From Cyclina sinensis (Eukaryota; Mollusca; Bivalvia; Venerida; Veneridae): 64,000 bases of DNA. Shown piece by piece: positions 36,555 through 48,292 of this stretch. The notes beneath the pieces are model-generated. The model searched no databases, was not told where the DNA came from, and saw only the letters and a program-made list of their open reading frames with translations. Positions within the stretch are counted from its first letter, which is position 1. Each line of letters starts with the position of its first letter. The DNA is taken from the NCBI GenBank assembly GCA_012932295.1, contig JAAONU010000019.1, forward strand, positions 17,617,908 to 17,681,907, read 5' to 3'. A program made the position numbers and the translations under genes.

Positions 36555-37233
36555 GAAAAAGGGGTATAACTTTGTGAAAAATAACTGAACCAGAACATGC
36601 CTGTAATATGCATATTTCCTCTTGGTAATAAAACTTCCTATTGAGTTTCAGTGAATTGCATTTAATAGCTGCTGAGAAATAGTCCGGACAAAAATTACAG
36701 CTAAAAAGCATCAAAGGGCATAACTTTGTGAAAAATCACTGAACCAAAACATGCCTCTAATATGCACACCTCATCTTGGTAGTGAAGCTTCCCATGAAGT
36801 TTTGATGAATTCCAGTCAGTGGTTGCTGAGAAATAGTCCGGACAAAAATGTCAGTTGAAAGGGCATTAAAGGGGCATAACCATGTGAAAAATCAATGAAC
36901 CGGAACATGCCTGTAATATGCACACCTCCTCTTGGTAGTGAAGCTTCCCATGAAGTTTTGATGAATTCCAGTCAGTGGTTGCTGAGAAATAGTCCGGACA
37001 AAAATGTCAGTTGAAAGGGCATTAAAGGGGCATACCTTTGTAAAAAATCAATGGACCGGAACAGGCTGCTAATATGCATAGCTCCTCTTGGCAGTGAAAC
37101 TTCCTATTAAGTTTTAGTCAATTCAACCAGTGGTTGTTGAGAAATTGTCCAGACAAAATTTCGGGACGGACGGACGGAAGTACGGACGGACATGGCAGCG
37201 ACTAAATGCATCCCCGTTGGGGAGCATAAAAAA
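36555..37233 (+). repeat. 155-bp tandem repeat element (3-4 units)
   Basis: Units start at about 36561, 36715, 36871 and 37027 with GGGCATAAC-TTTGTGAAAAA and contain TGCTGAGAAATAGTCCGGAC. The second and third units are almost identical. The last unit passes into GGACGGACGGAAGTACGGAC and ends CCCCGTTGGGGAGCATAAAA, a small hairpin terminus. This looks like the 3' end of a dispersed element that has expanded internally. I recall similar sequences in bivalve genomes, but cannot verify that here. Confidence 0.8.
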
Positions 37234-37839
37234 TGAATTAATTATATATATTGCTTTAAGCACAATGTGCTAAGTTCTGACTTTTGTTCATATTAAAACA
37301 CTATGGTAGAACGTGAGCTTCTCGCAAAAGAATTTTAAAATTTTCGTGATCTGCCGTTGTATATTACGGTTTCTCATTCATATGCGTAATTGTTTAATCA
37401 CTCAAATTACTGCGCATCTGAACTCGACACCATGATATATTTGACGCTACATCACTCAAACAGAAAATTTATTTCCGAAGTATGCAGATGACAAAATTAT
37501 CGAAATGACGTTATATGAAACTTCAACGCTATCAGATAATTTTCCGCCGGAGTGACACAACACAGACAACACAAGACGAATAAGAAACAGTGTCTTTTTT
37601 AATGAGCTGCTTTGTCACAAGTATGTTGTCATGACAAAAAAAAATGCCTACACATTTCATTTCATTTGATCTCACACTTTTAAAAAGTATTAATAGAATT
37701 TCACTTTGACGACTTTTCTTTGAAATAAAAGTGAGAATATTTTTTGATGAAAATATGAGAATTGTCCACGAATATATTGACTGCTCCTCGTAAAATATAA
37801 AAATAGAAATATTGCGCGGTTAAATACATTTGGGGTATT
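37234..37839. other. Non-genic stretch
   Basis: AT-rich; nothing recognised. Confidence 0.5.
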
Positions 37840-40290
37840 ATGCGTATTTTGAATGTTTCATGTATTTCCATGCACGCTGAAAATTCTAGCGCTCTTGATT
37901 AGTTTGAAAATACTTGTTAACAATCTTAGCTTGCCTAATTTCATTATATGTTCATTACACGAACAGTTGATTTAATTGATGAGCAGCAGTGAAGTTGCAT
38001 TAACGTCCTTTATGGTAGAACTTGAAGATTAAGCCTTCGATGTTAGTTATAACTTACTCTGAAGCTGCATATGGGTAATTTATTTACCTAATTTAACGAA
38101 CACAAACACTGTTGTCAACGTGCAAATGAGAGATTTTGACAACCAAACGTAAATTTGAGTGAAAGCCTCTGAATAGAAAGTAACTAATTTTCCTATGTTT
38201 TATGGTTGTCTTGGGAACATTTAAATGTATTGTGAGTGAGGTATGGTGAGAGTTTTGAACTGGTTCACATGTCGAGGCTAACTGTTCAAAATGACTTCCT
38301 TGTCACCGTGGGTCAACATATTTGATTGTTTCTCAGACACCCATGAGATATTTTTTTTATTATATAGTATCATTTATATTACAGAAAAAAATGTTGAACT
38401 GTTATTTTAATAATCAGTTACAGTCATTTTGCAATCCTTTATAAACGAAAAGCATAGATTTCTTTGAAGAGTTTTTGAAATACTCTTCAAAAATGTTTGA
38501 GATTTTTACCTTACCAAGAGGCACAAAATGGACATTGATATTTTTCATGACGCTGTGGCACATGCACGTGGGTTGAGGGCAACAGTTCAAACTATTTACC
38601 AAGCGTCAGTTCATCTGGTTTTGTTGTTTTGACAGCAGTGTGTTTAAGAATACTCGGAAATATTTAAATTTATGTTTTTCTTTATAAAGGCGTTTTAGAT
38701 AATGATTTTCGTAACATGACATTGAAAAACTGTATAAAAAGAAAACATTGATCTGGTGTACAAATTAATATATATTCATTTTAATCATTTATCATCGCTT
38801 CATCCACGTGTTATTCTTATTTACAATCTTATATACATATGGATAAAACGTTTAAACAACAAAACAAAACACAATATCAACTAAACAAAAACGGAAATGA
38901 AAAACACGGAAAATTACCATTTTTCTGTCATGAATTATTTCATTCCCTGTTTATATTTGATATTACGAGGATTCCGTATAGTAACAAAGCATTTCGTTAA
39001 AGCATTGTTACTTGTTCATAGATTTCGTGAGTTTGCACACTTAGAAATAAAACAAGTGTTGAAATATATGCAGTAAATGTCTCACATCTTGAGAAAGTTT
39101 ACCTGAATTGTTATGACAAGCATATATAAACTCTCATAGCTTATATGAAACACGTGACTTGAACTTAAAAACCTCCTAATGTATTATGCTTCTTCCGAAA
39201 TGCGATTTTAGATTTATAAAAACTAGTTACTTTTTACGCTTTCAACACTTTCAACATCATTCAAAGTAAAATTCCTTCTCATCATGAAACAAATGGATAT
39301 TTTTTAATGTGTTTCTTCATTTGAAATAAAGGAATATAAATCCTATTTCAACACAAATTATCCCAAAGTTCTTCGCAACAGATAACGATAGAAGATGTAA
39401 CAGGAAACAGTGTGGTCATAGGGATACAATTTTTTTTTGTATTTAAGTCTTAGCTTAAGTGTTTACAGGAACTGCATGAATTGTCTGTCACACAAGATAA
39501 CATGTCTCTGTAAATTAAACACCCTAGGTTCATATTGAATTCTCTAGACAAAATATTACTAGAAATTTGTGCAGTGAAATAGTGATAACAGTACAAAATA
39601 TTCTGTTTGGATCTACGACAGTGCAGAAAGCTACGTTTTTGTCTAAAATGTATCGACACAGCAAATCTTCGAACACTTTTCACAACATAATGCTCAACAG
39701 TCTGACACTTCAAGGCACGAGTAAATGTTATACAAAGCGCCTTAGGAACAGTTGTGTTTGAATAGTTTATGATCTGTCACACGATCACGAGCCAGCATAG
39801 TTCCCAAACTTTTCACATGTTTTGTAAATCTATGTTACTAATAAAAAGTAATAATGTGATTTACGAATGAAAAGCAAATGATAATGGATAAAAAAAATTC
39901 ATGTAACAGGCGTGAAATAAATTGATAGCTAAGAGTATCAAGTATCAAAGTACTTCGAAGCTTACTTGTAAGAAAATTTGTGTCAGAAAACAATATGTAT
40001 ATTTTATCTTTACTATATTCTTGAAATAATAAATTGTAAAAAAGCAGAACTCAGTGTTGTGAGATGTAATATCTGCATTACTACCATCCTACAGAAAACG
40101 TAATTTTGTATGCTTTATATATTTCATTAGAAATGGGAAAAAAAGGAAAGACAAATAAAAACAAGTAAATTACGTAATTAGGGGTAGGGATTTTAAAATG
40201 AGAAGGCGCCTGTGTAATTAACTTTCTAGGACGATTCTTGACAAATGCAGCTAAAGGAGAAATAACTGTTAATTGAATACCTTGCTGTTT
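37840..40290 (+). repeat. Segmental duplicate, second family, copy 2
   Basis: Partner of 32440-35110 at an offset of about 5.2-5.4 kb, same orientation, clearly diverged with many indels. Both copies lack recognisable exons. Confidence 0.75.
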
Positions 40291-40794
40291 GAATTTAAAA
40301 CACGTGATTGTACTTCAACAAGTAGTCTTCTGCAGAAAGAAAACTTGAAGAGATTAACCATTAGAATATCAAAGTACTCCGAGAACTATAATATTAAAAG
40401 AACTTTACTAAAAAAAGCTATACTTAACAGCAATATGGCTGTAAAATTCTAATTAATCAATTTATGGTGGATGGTTAAGCTTAAGGAGTACTTTTCATAC
40501 CTACATAATCATTGCAACTGAGACAGTGTAAACTCGAAAAGAAACATTAATCGTGTATATTCTGCACTTTGAAAATTATCAGACATTTACGTAATTAATG
40601 GTTTGCTATTATGTGGTCCTTCTAGACTGTCTCGGTTTACCATTTTTGTCAAAGGGAAACCTTGCATTTACTTACTAGGAAATTAACTGTTGAGGGAGCT
40701 CTCGGGTCTGTCTATACATTGTATGAGTATTTTAAAGACAAAGCTAAAATTGTAAGATTTATTTGACATACATTTCTAACCTGAAAGCATACTT
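40291..40794. other. Non-genic stretch
   Basis: AT-rich; nothing recognised before the minisatellite. Confidence 0.5.
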
Positions 40795-41425
40795 TATATA
40801 TAAACTTTCTTATTCCTAACAGGATAACCTTTCATATTCCATACCAAATAACCTTTATTATTCCTTACAAGATAACCTTTCTCATTCTTAAACGGATAAC
40901 CTTTCTCATTCCTAACTGGATAACCTTTCATATTCCATACCAAATAACCTTTATTATTCCTAACAAGATAACCTTTCTCATTCTTAAACGGATAACCTTT
41001 CTTATTCCTAATTGGATAACCTTTCATATTCCTAACCGGATAACCTTTCTTATTCCTAACCAGATAACCTTTCATATTCCTAACCGGATAAACTTTCTCA
41101 TTCCTAACCAGATAACCTTTCATGCTCAAAATCGGATAATCTTTTTTATTCCTAACCAGATAACCTTTCTAATTCTTAAACGGATAACCTTTCTCATTTC
41201 TAACTGGATAATCTTTCTTAAATATTATTCCTAACCGGATAACCTTCCTATTCTTAACCGGATAACCTTTCTCATTCCTTACCAGACAACCTTTCATATT
41301 CCAAACAGGAAAACCTATTATATTCCTAACCGGATAAACTTTCCTATTCTTAACTGGATAACTTTTCTTATTCTTATCTAGATAACCTTTTCTATTCTTA
41401 ACTGGATAACATTTCCTATTCCCTA
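40795..41425 (-). repeat. 24-bp minisatellite, octapeptide-coding on minus strand
   Basis: About 26 degenerate copies of a 24-base unit, plus strand GGATAACCTTTCTCATTCCT plus four bases. On the minus strand each unit reads as eight codons, consensus GYPVRNEK. Two long frames result: 40794-41129 (111 codons) and 41169-41435 (88 codons), broken by length changes near 41130-41165 and 41215-41225. Within it a higher-order repeat of four units (96 bases) is duplicated at about 40840-41030: the order YPFKN, YLVRN, YLVWN, YPVRN occurs twice. No splice sites or start context argue for expression, so I call a repeat, not a gene. Confidence 0.9.
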
Positions 41426-42739
41426 TATATATCAATGTGTTTGTAATACGTATTTGTATAAAATCTCATACAGCTAAAATTTACATTATTTTTTTATTTT
41501 GATTTTTTTTAAAAAAAAAAACCCGTAAGTGTTCTTACTGTAAATGAAAAATGTAATGGGTCAACCAATCTAATAAACAACTAGACTAAAAATATTTATA
41601 TCTCAAAAACAAACTCTTTATAAAATCTCCAGACATGATGATAATTACTTTATGACGGGAAAACATGATTCACAAGAATGTTCCAGACAAATGCACTTTG
41701 GTAGCAAATTAATGTACAGATAGGCAGTGCATACAAGTAATGGCGCTTACATCTCGTCCAGATAAAAATGCGACTTATTTCCAGACAAAAGCTCTTTGGT
41801 ACCAAGCTAATGTTCAGATTGGCAGAGAAAATAAGTAATTGCGTTTAGATATTTGCTCAAATAAAAATGCAAATTATTAACGGCGCTCTGAAACAGACAA
41901 AATACGCAACAATTTAGTGTTTTCTACTTGACATTATTTTTCAGGCGTTTACAACAATTCAAAAAAGCCACGTTGGCTGTTCTACTTTCATCGTAGTAAC
42001 GTCCAATAAATGCTTATTATTTTTGGAAATTGTTCTCACAACAAAAATCTAAAAATATCCTTTGGCAAAGAGATACTTGTAAACATTACATAAGCAATCT
42101 CAGATAATCTCGTATTATTTCTTTCATTGTCTTCAAATATACATAATATTATTTTTTGCTGATAGTATATATACATGTATGCCTAATGTGATAATTACTG
42201 ATAAACGAATGGCTACTTGAAATCTCTTTTTCCATTCTCTTTTGTAGATCAAAGGTTTTTATGTGAATCTCCATTTAAGCTGCAACATGGATATGATATA
42301 TAATATAATGAATGGATATATTTGCAGGAAAGTTAAGGCAAAAAATCACTAAGTTATGACCAAGTTATCTATATCAATATTATGACACAGAACTGAAAAT
42401 TCGGAAACGGTTAAATATCAGTCGCTAACACTTGGAAACTTTATGAGTATTAAGCCATAAGCCATAGAAACTATCTTGTATATAATGTAGCACTCCAGTG
42501 AAAAAGTTATCAGTTAGTTTCTTGAAGAGTACTTGATGACAGTAAAGCATTATGATTAACATTTTTCTACTGACAAGGTATGGACTGTTGGAATAATGTA
42601 GAATATAAAGAAGGTATTTCTGCAGTTTGTAACCTGAGATCTAGATTCCGAAATCTTAAGTTTTACTCTGATTTCTTTAAGCTTATCGTTACTTTTTTAC
42701 ATAAAAAGTCTAATCCTGCAAATAATTGTTATCACTCTC

Positions 42740-42743
<4 letters not shown>
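41426..42743. other. Non-genic stretch with a short tandem duplication
   Basis: Contains the duplication at 41680-41880. Otherwise AT-rich with no recognised gene. Confidence 0.5.
41680..41880 (+). repeat. Diverged ~100-bp tandem duplication
   Basis: Two adjacent copies share CCAGACAAATGCACTTTGGT / CCAGACAAAAGCTCTTTGGT, then AATGTACAGATAGGCAG / AATGTTCAGATTGGCAG, then ATAAAAATGCGACTTATT / ATAAAAATGCAAATTATT. Confidence 0.75.

Positions 42744-42789
<46 letters not shown>
42744..42789 (-). repeat. 46-base poly(T) tract, possible retroposon tail
   Basis: An uninterrupted run of 46 T followed by three GCATT(CT) units. On the minus strand this is a poly(A) tail after a GCAGAAT repeat, as left by a retroposed element inserted on the minus strand. 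The body (to the right) and target-site duplication were not identified. The frames through it are homopolymer artefacts. Confidence 0.6.
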
Positions 42790-42791
<2 letters not shown>

Positions 42792-44560
42792 ATTCTGCAT
42801 TCTGCATTATGACATACAATATTTGGTATACGACGGCAGTTAGATTGTCCTGATTGAAACCATGAAGGCAAATTACAATACAAGAGACTTTATAAAGTAT
42901 AACGTCCGAGTTTTTTAATTTCATGTAAAATTGTTTCTAACCTAGTAAACAAAGGTCATCACGCGTTCACAAGTTGTTGTTTTTCATATGAGCTTGTGTT
43001 GGCCAAGTTTTAATTTTTCTCAGTTAAGCATCAAGTGGAAATTGGGTTATATGTTTGTCTTCTAAGATACCAACTTAGTCCTTGACGACTTTGTCTGTAT
43101 TAGAATTCATAAGACGACTTTTTACCAGGTTTCATGAAGATGGTGTATAACAAGGAGACCTCCAGAGTTTTCCAGTGATCTGATCTAAAGATATATATTT
43201 TTAGCCCACATGAAAAATTTTCAAACTGTTTCTAGAGATTGCAAATACAATCAACCCAACCGAATGTCATACGATTTGGCTGACAATATAAACTTTAGAG
43301 ATTGTTTTCTAATTTATTCTTTTTCTATCGACGTACTTTTATTCAACATGACTAACTTTCAAATAACTACTTCTAAAACTTATTCTGTCCAAGTTTAAAA
43401 AACATTTTGTGAAACAATACGACTTTTAATTATGTTCTACTGAACTGAACTGGTGAACTAGTTTTTGGTTCATGATAACCTACTTTTAAGTCCTTCCAAG
43501 AATTTATCAGGACAATCGTTCTGGAAATGTTTTATAATTGGGACTGAAATGTGATCTCTAGTCTTCACAAATAATTCATCTGATTAAGCTGATGCTTTTC
43601 TCATCAAACAAATTATCAACATGACCTCTTGAGTGTTTACAAAGGTTCCAAATGGTTTTAATTGTTAGCGTAGATTTTAACCTGACAAAACAGGGATGTT
43701 AGTTTGTTTTCTTAGGTGATAAACAGCAAATACTAAGGCAAAAACAATTCACTTTTACTGACCCTTAAAAAAGTTTCGTTTTGAATGGATTCAAGAACAT
43801 GTTTCTACACTGCGTGGTAAGGTCGTTGCTATTCAAGAGAGGTTTAAAAAAATTCTATACATCTTATTTCGAATCAGACATGTTTGACAGGTTCACTTGA
43901 TATGTTCGGATGGAAATGAAGAGCCTGTCAAGATTTCGTCACCTTCTAGGAAATACAGTAGATAAATGATAACCCAACTGTATGACCTTTTTTTCCAGTG
44001 ACTATTTATTCCGATAAAATCAAATTGAAATAAACAAATTGTCATTTCTATGATAAATTTCATTAGTTTCTACATCTCATTTAGTTTAATTTCGTGGTTA
44101 GATCAACGCTTTCCTTTTTTCAAGATGTTAAAATGTATAAACTTTACCACAGCCCTTAAAAAGTCAACAACGAAAAACAGGACGTAAGATTTACAAACAT
44201 TTTTTTTATTTATAAGTATTTTTACTAGTATCTAAACGGCTGTTCTTTTTACAAATGAAATTCAAAAATAATGAGCTGTTTTTAAAATTTAAATTTTACT
44301 TTCTTACGTTTCCGATATATAGCAAAGCAAAAGAGTATTACTTTACAGAATTGTTGACATCAGTAGCAAGCAATTTTGCCTTCATACTGTAATAGTCTGA
44401 TAATGCTAAACCACTAAAAGTTAGTCTTTAGTTTGTCTAAAAACAAGACATTTATACATTTTATTGAGCGCCATGTTTCTTACATTTGATTGATACAGCT
44501 GACTTCAAGAATTGGTATGCTACACTTCATAAATGATGACTTCATTCTTCTTCTTCTTAC
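42790..44560. other. Non-genic stretch
   Basis: AT-rich, no recognised exon or repeat. Confidence 0.45.
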
Positions 44561-44600
44561 CGAGTTCAACGGTCGCCAGTGGATCTATTAATGTCGCACA
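44561..44600 (-). other. Candidate microexon (minus strand)
   Basis: On the minus strand the sequence TTTATTTCTCGTTCCAG leads into 40 bases encoding CATLIDPLATVELG, followed by GTAAGAAG. Both splice sites match consensus and the segment has less AT bias than its surroundings. No partner exon was found, so it may be chance. Confidence 0.2.
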
Positions 44601-44712
44601 CTGGAACGAGAAATAAATGCATTTAAGTACCAATAAAAAAATCAAAGTTTACAAAATACTGATGGATCGATTGTCTTTGAATGTACAGTAAAGTTTTCAT
44701 ACTATGTTATCT

Positions 44713-44819
44713 CGTTTTGCAACCACAGGCCACGTTTTGAAACCACGGCCACATTTTGTAACCTCGGCCACGTTTTGCAACCACGACCACGTTTTGTAAC
44801 CACGACCACGTTTTGTAAG
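44713..44819. repeat. ~21-bp minisatellite, 5-6 units
   Basis: Repeated CCACGTTTTG(C/T)AACCACGA units, e.g. ACGTTTTGCAACCACGACC; the last units are nearly identical. Confidence 0.9.
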
Positions 44820-44824
44820 TCCGC

Positions 44825-45640
44825 TCTAGAGAATAAAAATACTATACAAGCATAACCAGATAAATCAATAATTAAGAATAAACAATCAAAGCAAAACTGT
44901 CTATGCTCTCTCTGCGTCCAAAATTTGAATTATAAGACTTAATGCTTAACAATGCTTATATTGTAATCAAACTGAATCGTCGAGACTCTCTCTTAAACTG
45001 CGGTAGTAAGAAACGAATTGAATTAGGTAATTTCTATATTGCTAAATAATCGCCAAATTTATGAGTACGTAAATGTTATTTTAAATATTTGAATCGATAG
45101 AACTATTTGTTTTGGTTGTAGGTAGAAAACTGTGGATAAGTAATTGTAATAAGCTGGTGTCCTTTGTAACATTGGATCGATTGAGTTACAATTGATTCAA
45201 GGACACGTTTTACATTATTTTCATCATGAAAATCTGACATATTGTCAGCAGATTACACATACAAATTGTATCCTTATTCGTTGAATAATATAGCATAGCT
45301 AAGGTTTGCAGTTTTAACTGTCAAATAACATTAGACAGTTATAGAATCTTACCTCATTTTTTAGTCTGATGGGATCCTTTTATCTTTCAGTGCCTCTGTG
45401 ATTTTTTGTTACATATTCTCGTAGTTTTTATTTATGTTTAGGTTTAAGTAAATCGTCGAAAAATGATTCTAGTAGGGGGTGTATAATATATATCTGATAT
45501 TTTCAAATGCTTGTTTTGTCTGTATGTTCAGTACTTTCTCTACTGACGCAGTGATATATTTTGATTTTATGTATGACTCTACAGTATTTTTTCATGATGT
45601 ACGTTAAGCATGCGAAGACCCCCTCACTAATTACGTAAAA
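44825..45640. other. Non-genic stretch
   Basis: AT-rich; nothing recognised. Confidence 0.45.
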
Positions 45641-45865
45641 CCAATTTATGCCTCATCGATTATGCAATTTTTGTCAGATAGGACGTGTCCATTTTCAATT
45701 CAAAGAATTTTTTAATATAACTTTTCAATATTATTTTATTAAGGGAAAAAAATGTCTTTTATGCAAACAGTGAATACACCGATCAGGCGCTGCAAATTGT
45801 GGCGTCTGATCTGGTTCTGTACTGTTTTGCCTATGTCTACTTGTGTAAACGCCAGGAATAAATGG
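45641..45865 (+). mobile_element. Short inverted-repeat transposon (MITE), copy 1
   Basis: Ends are inverted repeats: CCAATTTATGCC at the left and GGAATAAATGG at the right. The core carries TATGCAAACAGT and a hairpin GATCAGGCGC / GCGTCTGATC. It shares layout and sequence with 48099-48292. The hairpin with flanking GCAAACAG motifs is a pattern I associate with abundant short elements of bivalves (recollection only). Confidence 0.7.
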
Positions 45866-45983
45866 ATTTTACAGTTATAATTAGGCCATAATCGTCATAA
45901 AAGATAAACCAAATAAGAACTGTAGAACTGCTTATAATGTTATCAACACACTATCTGCACGGTTATTTTCCGTGGATGGCAAG

Positions 45984-46150
45984 ATGTGCTTAAAATACAT
46001 CATGCTTATATCATCAAAAATATTTAATGACCATAAATCGAAAAATGCCGAAAACACGTCGCCAATATCCGTAAAACGAAGTCGTCAGTGTCACATGATC
46101 AATTTAGAATACGTCAATGACGTAGACAACAACAGTCGATCATTCAAAAG
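45984..46150 (+). other. Candidate orphan first coding exon
   Basis: ATG at 45984 opens 55 codons, including NAENTSPISVKRSRQCHMIN, and meets a good donor (AAAAG before GTAAAT) at 46151. The codon usage is less AT-driven than the flanks. The protein is not recognised and no downstream exon was found, so this may be spurious. Confidence 0.2.
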
Positions 46151-46154
46151 GTAA

Positions 46155-48098
46155 ATAAATTAAATTCAACAATACGTACTCGGGAACCTTTACAATACTG
46201 CGAAAAAGCTGTAAAAAGTATGATCAATCGATAATACTTATCGGCACTAGATTTGTCAGGTCGTGTAAATGAAATGTTGTTTCTAAAAGCAACTTATGTA
46301 TGCAAATTAGCATCTTCCGACTTTATCCAAGCAATAGTGGAGAAATGCAGGCCTTGCCAATCTGAGAGATATGATTCAACAATTAATTTGTGAACTTATG
46401 TCTGCTGACGGCAAATCGCAAATAAACGAACCATTTTATTATTTCAAAAATATCAACAAAACAATAGACACCAAAAAAGGGTGAAAAGTAATCTAGCAAT
46501 TAAAGTCTGGAAAAGTTTTTCTTAAATAATTACAAGACATTTTGTCACCCAAGACACCGTTTTCTGTCTAAAACCGACATTTCAAGAACAGATCAAAGCA
46601 TTTTCAATTACAATAATAGCAGTTGATCTAGACAAAATACGGGCCAAAAACTGATGAAAGTGACATCATTAATCTAATAACATTTCTTTTTTTAACATGT
46701 TTAAATATACAGTTCCTTACAACTGAGTCAAAAGCATTCCAATGATAAGTAAGTGAAGTATGTAATTTAGGTTTTGTGAAGATTATTATTATTATTATTA
46801 TTATTATTTAAGTTTCAATATCATTTAAATCTATTTTTTTTTGTACAAACAGTAAATTTATTACATTAATAAAGTTCAAACCAGGCAGATTATTTTGATA
46901 GAAAAACATACTTAATAAAAATTACATTTAATACAAGCGAAATATCTTGATGTGTAAAATTTCTCTCTAGTCGTCCCTAGGCCCAGTAATCTAGTACTTT
47001 TCTGCTAACTGATATCTGCCAACATCTGATTACCTAGAAATAACGAAATATTGCTCATATACGTTTTGAGTTGTATGGTGTATACGTTACATGATAATAT
47101 ATCACATGGGCGCACATTTCATCCAATGTTGGTCGTTGCTTTCTAATTTTAATTTTCTTCCATCAAAGATGATGAAGAAATACCAAGAATATATATCAAA
47201 ATACTAGAATAAGGCAAAATATACATATTTATTTCATTACTAGCAGTTTTTGCCGTGTTTGGTGATGTCCAGGCTATTTCCGAACTGTTCATGGAAGTGC
47301 AAGACCTTTCTTTACTCAGAAATGTGGAGAATTTGTTTTGAAGCAGACAATTTTGTCAAATATCCAAGACTTATTCAAAAGAAAACCAAAAACATTTGTC
47401 TAGATTTTACATACAGTTTTTTGAAATCATTAGAGTTGGCACTTGAATTATATAAATTATTCAATATCCCAGACTGAAATAGGTTTTTATTATAATCATA
47501 TAGATAATTTTGAGATCCAAGTTAGTAATATTGTTAGGTTTTTAAGTCGATGTCATGATTATAAATGACAAGAACGCTTGAAGACATGCCAAATATAAAC
47601 GGCATACATTTTTACCTTTATATTTATTGTGTAGAAACATTTAGTGGACTGACTGAACGCCATGCGTAAGCGATAGATTACATTGAATGTCATTTCAGGA
47701 ATTGTGATGACTAGATATCGTAGTCAGTTTCATCATCGCTTTCGTCACCTGCCATAAAGTTAACTAAGAAGCAATGATCACCTTTAGATATAAAGATATT
47801 TGACAATTACTTTACTTTGTACATTGTTTTACAGTTAATCCCTTTTTACTCTATCCCTGACTTTACAGAAGCATTCTGTCATTTTAGTTTTGTAGGATCA
47901 AACTTTTAAATATTTTTCAATAAGCAACTAGAAAACTATAGACGTTTATCGGGTTTTCCTTTTTGAAGATGCAAATGAGTCAAATGTTTACTGCTATTTT
48001 ACGAGAAGTTTAGATTTATGGCGAAACTATTTAAAATAACTTTGGCCTATGGTTCAGGCAAAGCTCCTAGGTAACATATTTTGAAATAGAAAATATAA
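46155..48098. other. Non-genic stretch with microsatellite
   Basis: Contains an (ATT)n run at 46782-46808. The frame at 47250-47477 begins with TTG and resembles nothing; an overlapping frame is equally open. No gene is called. Confidence 0.45.
46782..46808. repeat. (ATT)n microsatellite
   Basis: Nine ATT units. Confidence 0.9.
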
Positions 48099-48292
48099 CC
48101 CATTTATGCCCGATGTATTACGTCACCCTTGTTAGTTGTTGTCCATTTTCAATTAAAAGGGTTTCTGGTATAAATCTTCAAATTTATTCTATTTAAGGAA
48201 GAAAGTTCTTTATGCAAACAGTTTAGACCCTGATCAGACTGGATCTATACTGTTTGCTTTTGTCTCATTTTGTGGACGCTAGGCATTAATGG
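48099..48292 (+). mobile_element. Short inverted-repeat transposon (MITE), copy 2
   Basis: Left end CCATTTATGCC and right end GGCATTAATGG are inverted repeats with one mismatch. Internal TTTATGCAAACAGTTTAGAC and GTGGACGCTAGGCAT match copy 1 at 45641-45865. A few bases of the central hairpin are lost. Confidence 0.75.

Noticed and set aside
40795..41425. CRISPR-like array of short repeats
   Set aside because: Units are directly adjacent with no unique spacers and the host is eukaryotic; it is a minisatellite.
42697..42924. Open frames with poly-Lys or poly-Phe
   Set aside because: They are produced by the 46-base homopolymer tract.
47250..47477. 75-codon plus-strand frame
   Set aside because: Starts with TTG, composition unconvincing and another frame over the same bases is equally open for its first third.
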